From: Candidatus Helarchaeota archaeon
GTDB taxonomy: Archaea > Asgardarchaeota > Lokiarchaeia > Helarchaeales > HEL-GB-A
Reading direction: 5' to 3'
Assembly: GCA_013375455.1 (NCBI GenBank)
Contig: JABXJT010000107.1
Location: 1-15,217, forward strand
Length of the DNA stretch: 15,217 nt
Under the pieces are notes generated by a model that saw only the letters and a list, made by a program, of their open reading frames with translations, did not search any database and had not been told where the DNA came from. A program made the position numbers and the translations under genes. Of the stretch, positions 14,501 through 15,217 are shown in pieces (position 1 is the stretch's first letter; each line of letters starts with the position of its first letter).

Positions 14501-15217
14501 TTAACTGGAAATACCTTAAATATCACTTGGGCTCCTTCTTCTGCGTCCGATATTTGGATCTATCGCGTATTTAGGAGTCAAATATCAGGGTTCTCCCCGA
14601 GTTCTGACAATAACATCGCAAATACTACTGATCCTTATTATTTAGACATTGATTTAGATGATGACCAAAATTATTATTATCGAATTTCCGCAGTGGATGA
14701 TGGTGGGCCAATTCCTAACGAAGGACTAGCTTCAGAGGAAGTAGTTGGCACCCCTCACGATTCTACAGCCCCACCACAAGTAACAGATTTCAATGTTGTT
14801 AATACTGGTGTAGGAAATACTTTGAATTTAACCTGGGCAGCAAATCCTGCTCCCGATTTAAAAGGATATAGAATCTATCGGAGTAATGTCACCGGATTTG
14901 TCCCCAATGACTTGGAGAATTTGATAGCAACCACGAACAAAACTACTTATTTAGATGAAAATTTGGAAGATGATAAGCAATATTTTTATCGCATTAGGGC
15001 ATTCGATGAAGTGCCAAACAATGGGACCGCCTCCGTGGAAAAATCGGGAATCCCGAGTGACACGGAGGCTCCACCCCAAGTAACTGGGCTCTCAATTACC
15101 AATCCAGGTACGGGTGGCAAGCTAGAACTAAGCTGGGCACCGAATCCCGCTTCAGATCTATCCCATTATAACGTGTATCGAAATGGAACCGTCATAGCCA
15201 CTCCTGACACAAATTCT
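8549..15217 (+). CDS. Giant secreted/surface protein with FN3-like repeats (partial, C-terminus outside window), at least 2223 aa
   Basis: One uninterrupted frame runs from ATG 8549 to the window end. AGGTGAT at 8540-8546 is the ribosome site. Residues 1-35 are a basic stretch followed by a long hydrophobic segment (KKLIILSLILGVGLLFVCFIG), an export signal. Residues about 45-560 form a unique extracellular region of unknown fold, rich in Trp, Tyr, Asp and Pro, beginning EPVIITAADIPALTG. An Ig-like module covers about 564-665 (Y-W-I-F-A-N-D-T-A-G-N ending). From about 668 there are 16 fibronectin-III-like modules (the last cut) of 90-105 residues, each with PAQVTGL-type opening, a core Trp in L-x-W, Y-x-IYR, TGLTDG-x-x-YYY and A-x-DE/DDG. 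Many N-x-S/T sequons suggest glycosylation. Likely role is adhesion, cell-cell contact or part of the envelope; no catalytic motif was seen in the repeats. It is divergent from the receptor-like gene. The membrane anchor, if any, lies outside the window. Confidence 0.94.
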   Translation, partial: MLRIKSSRSKNQKKLIILSLILGVGLLFVCFIGINSVTPSPAFSLSLEDPGDVLLSTQQVEPGNLTRMWEPVIITAADIPALTGRSWGNIRVVYYDPTIAEWVSVPFQIDEWHTELGWQDGQYSSLSPPIPSGVNKFVGPDDVLFELGMDSNFGGEDELVFYAHPGARVTPSMWWEGDAAGPYPNRIEVSLRDPIDNGFAWAYIYYEPGVLPIDHGDPRINPAFGKWVDYPPLGWDQSRWQAYGEYYNVSKNIINPDLEIDIRRRTGDSVNFVDETPKCWTNVTYTDLILFNNYSFSMAEGTWGAGIGATPYSDIKTELQSPDNPGAYYTEGGAGTPIVSGPIRTILNKRLFSNYTIDTTSYYIIDHETDFFYMDSKITNITRQIPQVPIANGTIDFHYDFVTSLDTSVRSDYVVYDGWVPEMQVRPNFPNGVPVDDVLISTSGPTGPNPKDPALANPGIPDFFFFTSAIYGSMWMYSPRNELIGTPSQGTYWRDDITVSEIGIDINDIQPQGALNITMKWKYMGSISAPTQARDVGIRTWYEFQAPLAKTFTPPQTAGPDALPPLIGPPVQVPNPAVNNASTSIYVTVTDSGLGDWGVHKVWLTYDNGTGGDTVFMQYYQEALNTYGGVIPQHPYRTNITYWIFANDTAGNPNTVGPFIFTVADPYPPPKVTGVTPTNLGIGNTLNVSWIYSPAYDVEGYLVWMSTEKNGTYNIQDVMFGRFNTSTIVSSLNDGDMYWFIVTAFDGVPWLGPNSTKEAGIPKDVTAPTQVQGVAITVIPTGNELNITWNDLSGTVDDLDHYNVYRAPVSLALQLIDSTNDTFYYDTGLTDGVTYVYQITAVDDGINPDLAPPYNEGEPSVAVNGTPQDTTDPAQVTGLQVFVIPEGDQLDLQWDDVNFTGDVDGYRIYRNTTISGFQLIDTTTDTWYNDTTVTNGDPYWYKVAAIDEVPNEGNYSTAVNGTPWDSVPPDPVTITPDPVAAIPAGKALNISWTANTSSDVAGYWIYNSTSEFGTYTLLTSVSDPTTYYVHSGLIDGQEYWYKVSAYDEVLNPGANTTAKKAIPTDETAPTQVQGVNVTVIDTGNELNITWTANSESDLLLYSVYSAPFQDVPINPSYWIANTTNTFHLDSGLTDGQIYWYKITAVDDGGPSQNVGEPSVAVNGTPQDTTDPAQVTGLQVFVIPEGDQLDLQWDDVNFTGDVDGYRIYRNTTISGFQLIDTTTDTWYNDTTVTNGDPYWYKVAAIDEVPNEGNYSTAVNGTPWDSVPPDPVTITPDPVAAIPAGKALNISWTANTSSDVAGYWIYNSTSEFGTYTLLTSVSDPTTYYVHSGLIDGQEYWYKVSAYDEVLNPGANTTAKKAIPTDETAPTQVQGVNVTVIDTGNELNITWTANSEPDLFVYRLYRSITSGFTPNQGNLLANVTHPQIYYLDSGLTDGTTYYYRITAVDDGGPVLNEGVASAEVNGTPQDTTAPDQVTGLQVFVVYTGNKLNLQWGDVNFTGDVKNYRIYRNSTISGFQLIATTPNTWHNDSGLDDGISYWYKVAAIDEVPNQGNFSAAVNGTPTDQTAPAQVIGLIVSNPQTGNQLDLSWTANSEIDLKGYTIWRRNSTSTYVAIVNTTKTDNYYNDTGLTDGETYYYMISAYDEMPNWGTNSSEEFNTPTDDIAPEKVTNLVVTNPHTGNTLNLGWTASTAPDFSHYRIYRNSTNIANLTGSTNNIYSDTTVTDGLVYIYEVSGVDDNFNEGTASDQANGTSDNTIPPAKVQDLVANKVGDEPKIMLNWTHNTEPDLLNYCIYRSEFQGFILGPSNNIANVSGTQNWYLDENGTSSHLPPGWNNITLGVKYYYRIKAIDTAIPGNLGEASDESSTTPGGIPPSQVTGLLVLVKPTGNALNIQWDVNFSEPDVIKYNVYRHDNPGFTIGPAYLITQPIGINYYNDTTDLFDGTTYYYKVTAVDIQSLEGPPSDEKNNTPEDKIAPEQVTGVGTTPILTGNTLNITWAPSSASDIWIYRVFRSQISGFSPSSDNNIANTTDPYYLDIDLDDDQNYYYRISAVDDGGPIPNEGLASEEVVGTPHDSTAPPQVTDFNVVNTGVGNTLNLTWAANPAPDLKGYRIYRSNVTGFVPNDLENLIATTNKTTYLDENLEDDKQYFYRIRAFDEVPNNGTASVEKSGIPSDTEAPPQVTGLSITNPGTGGKLELSWAPNPASDLSHYNVYRNGTVIATPDTNS
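11116..11833 (+). repeat. Copy 1 of an 894-bp tandem duplication
   Basis: Reading base by base, 718 bases here match 12010-12727 with a single difference found (A at 11803, G at 12697). The offset is 894 bases, 298 codons, exactly three FN3-like modules, so the reading frame is kept. The flank from 11834 to 12009 has diverged from the sequence after 12728. Confidence 0.95.
12010..12727 (+). repeat. Copy 2 of an 894-bp tandem duplication
   Basis: Partner of 11116-11833. After 12727 the sequence departs, but patches of the same unit return farther on: the stretch around 13157-13196 (encoding YWYKVAAIDEVPN) is again identical in DNA, while bases around it differ. Such patchwork is typical of gene conversion inside repeat arrays. 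Confidence 0.95.

Larger units (their letters stand above)
10550..15217 (+). repeat. Array of about 16 FN3-like modules
   Basis: Module openings (P-x-x-V-x-G-like) fall near 10550, 10847, 11159, 11449, 11749, 12053, 12343, 12643, 12953, 13243, 13531, 13810, 14152, 14460, 14764 and 15067; the last is cut by the window end. Spacing of roughly 280-340 bases equals one FN3 sandwich. Modules from 10847 to about 12730 use more G/C-ending codons (acg, gcc, ccc) than those after 13240 (aca, gca, cca), which suggests that parts of the array have different recent histories. Confidence 0.86.

Overview
The window reads as archaeal DNA, most probably from an Asgard archaeon (Promethearchaeota), with a Caldarchaeales-type archaeon as the main alternative. 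It carries an adjacent set of eukaryote-like ubiquitin genes: ubiquitin-like modifier, E1 with a ubiquitin-fold E2-binding tail, UBC-fold E2 and Rpn11-type JAMM protease. Promoters are AT-rich and TATA-like, Shine-Dalgarno sites are present, TTG/GTG starts are frequent, and the surface proteins are rich in N-glycosylation sequons. The taxon is inferred from gene content; no phylogeny was run.

Left part (1-1430). An incomplete minus-strand gene (698 to beyond base 1) encodes a membrane-anchored protein with a proline-rich tail. A 53-residue zinc-ribbon protein lies at 871-1032 (+). A 52-residue ribbon-helix-helix (RHH) regulator lies at 1105-1263 (-), divergent from the ubiquitin operon. A perfect 16-bp palindrome at 1332-1347 lies between the regulator and the modifier gene and is a candidate operator.

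Ubiquitin operon (1431-3877, +). The order is modifier (E1 overlaps its end), E1, E2 (starts on the base after the E1 stop), then JAMM protease after 28 bases. The expected cascade is: JAMM trims the modifier precursor, E1 adenylates and thioesterifies it, E2 receives it, and JAMM also removes it from targets. The modifier has Ala-Gly where Gly-Gly is expected. No RING E3 lies inside the operon.

Middle (3874-8204, -). A small winged-helix-like gene overlaps the end of the JAMM gene tail to tail. Next is a 1301-residue single-pass membrane protein with signal sequence, Ig-like ectodomain (two near-identical 97-residue modules), one transmembrane helix, a long helical cytoplasmic region and a C-terminal Cys/His finger that resembles a RING. 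It is the best candidate for a receptor-like E3 partner of the adjacent cascade, which would be a new architecture if confirmed.

Right part (8549 to beyond 15217, +). An open reading frame of at least 2223 codons, divergent from the receptor-like gene, encodes a secreted or surface giant with a unique N-terminal region, an Ig-like module and about 16 fibronectin-type-III-like modules. An 894-bp (three-module) tandem duplication inside it is almost identical over 718 bp. I saw no tRNA, rRNA, CRISPR array, insertion sequence or transposase.
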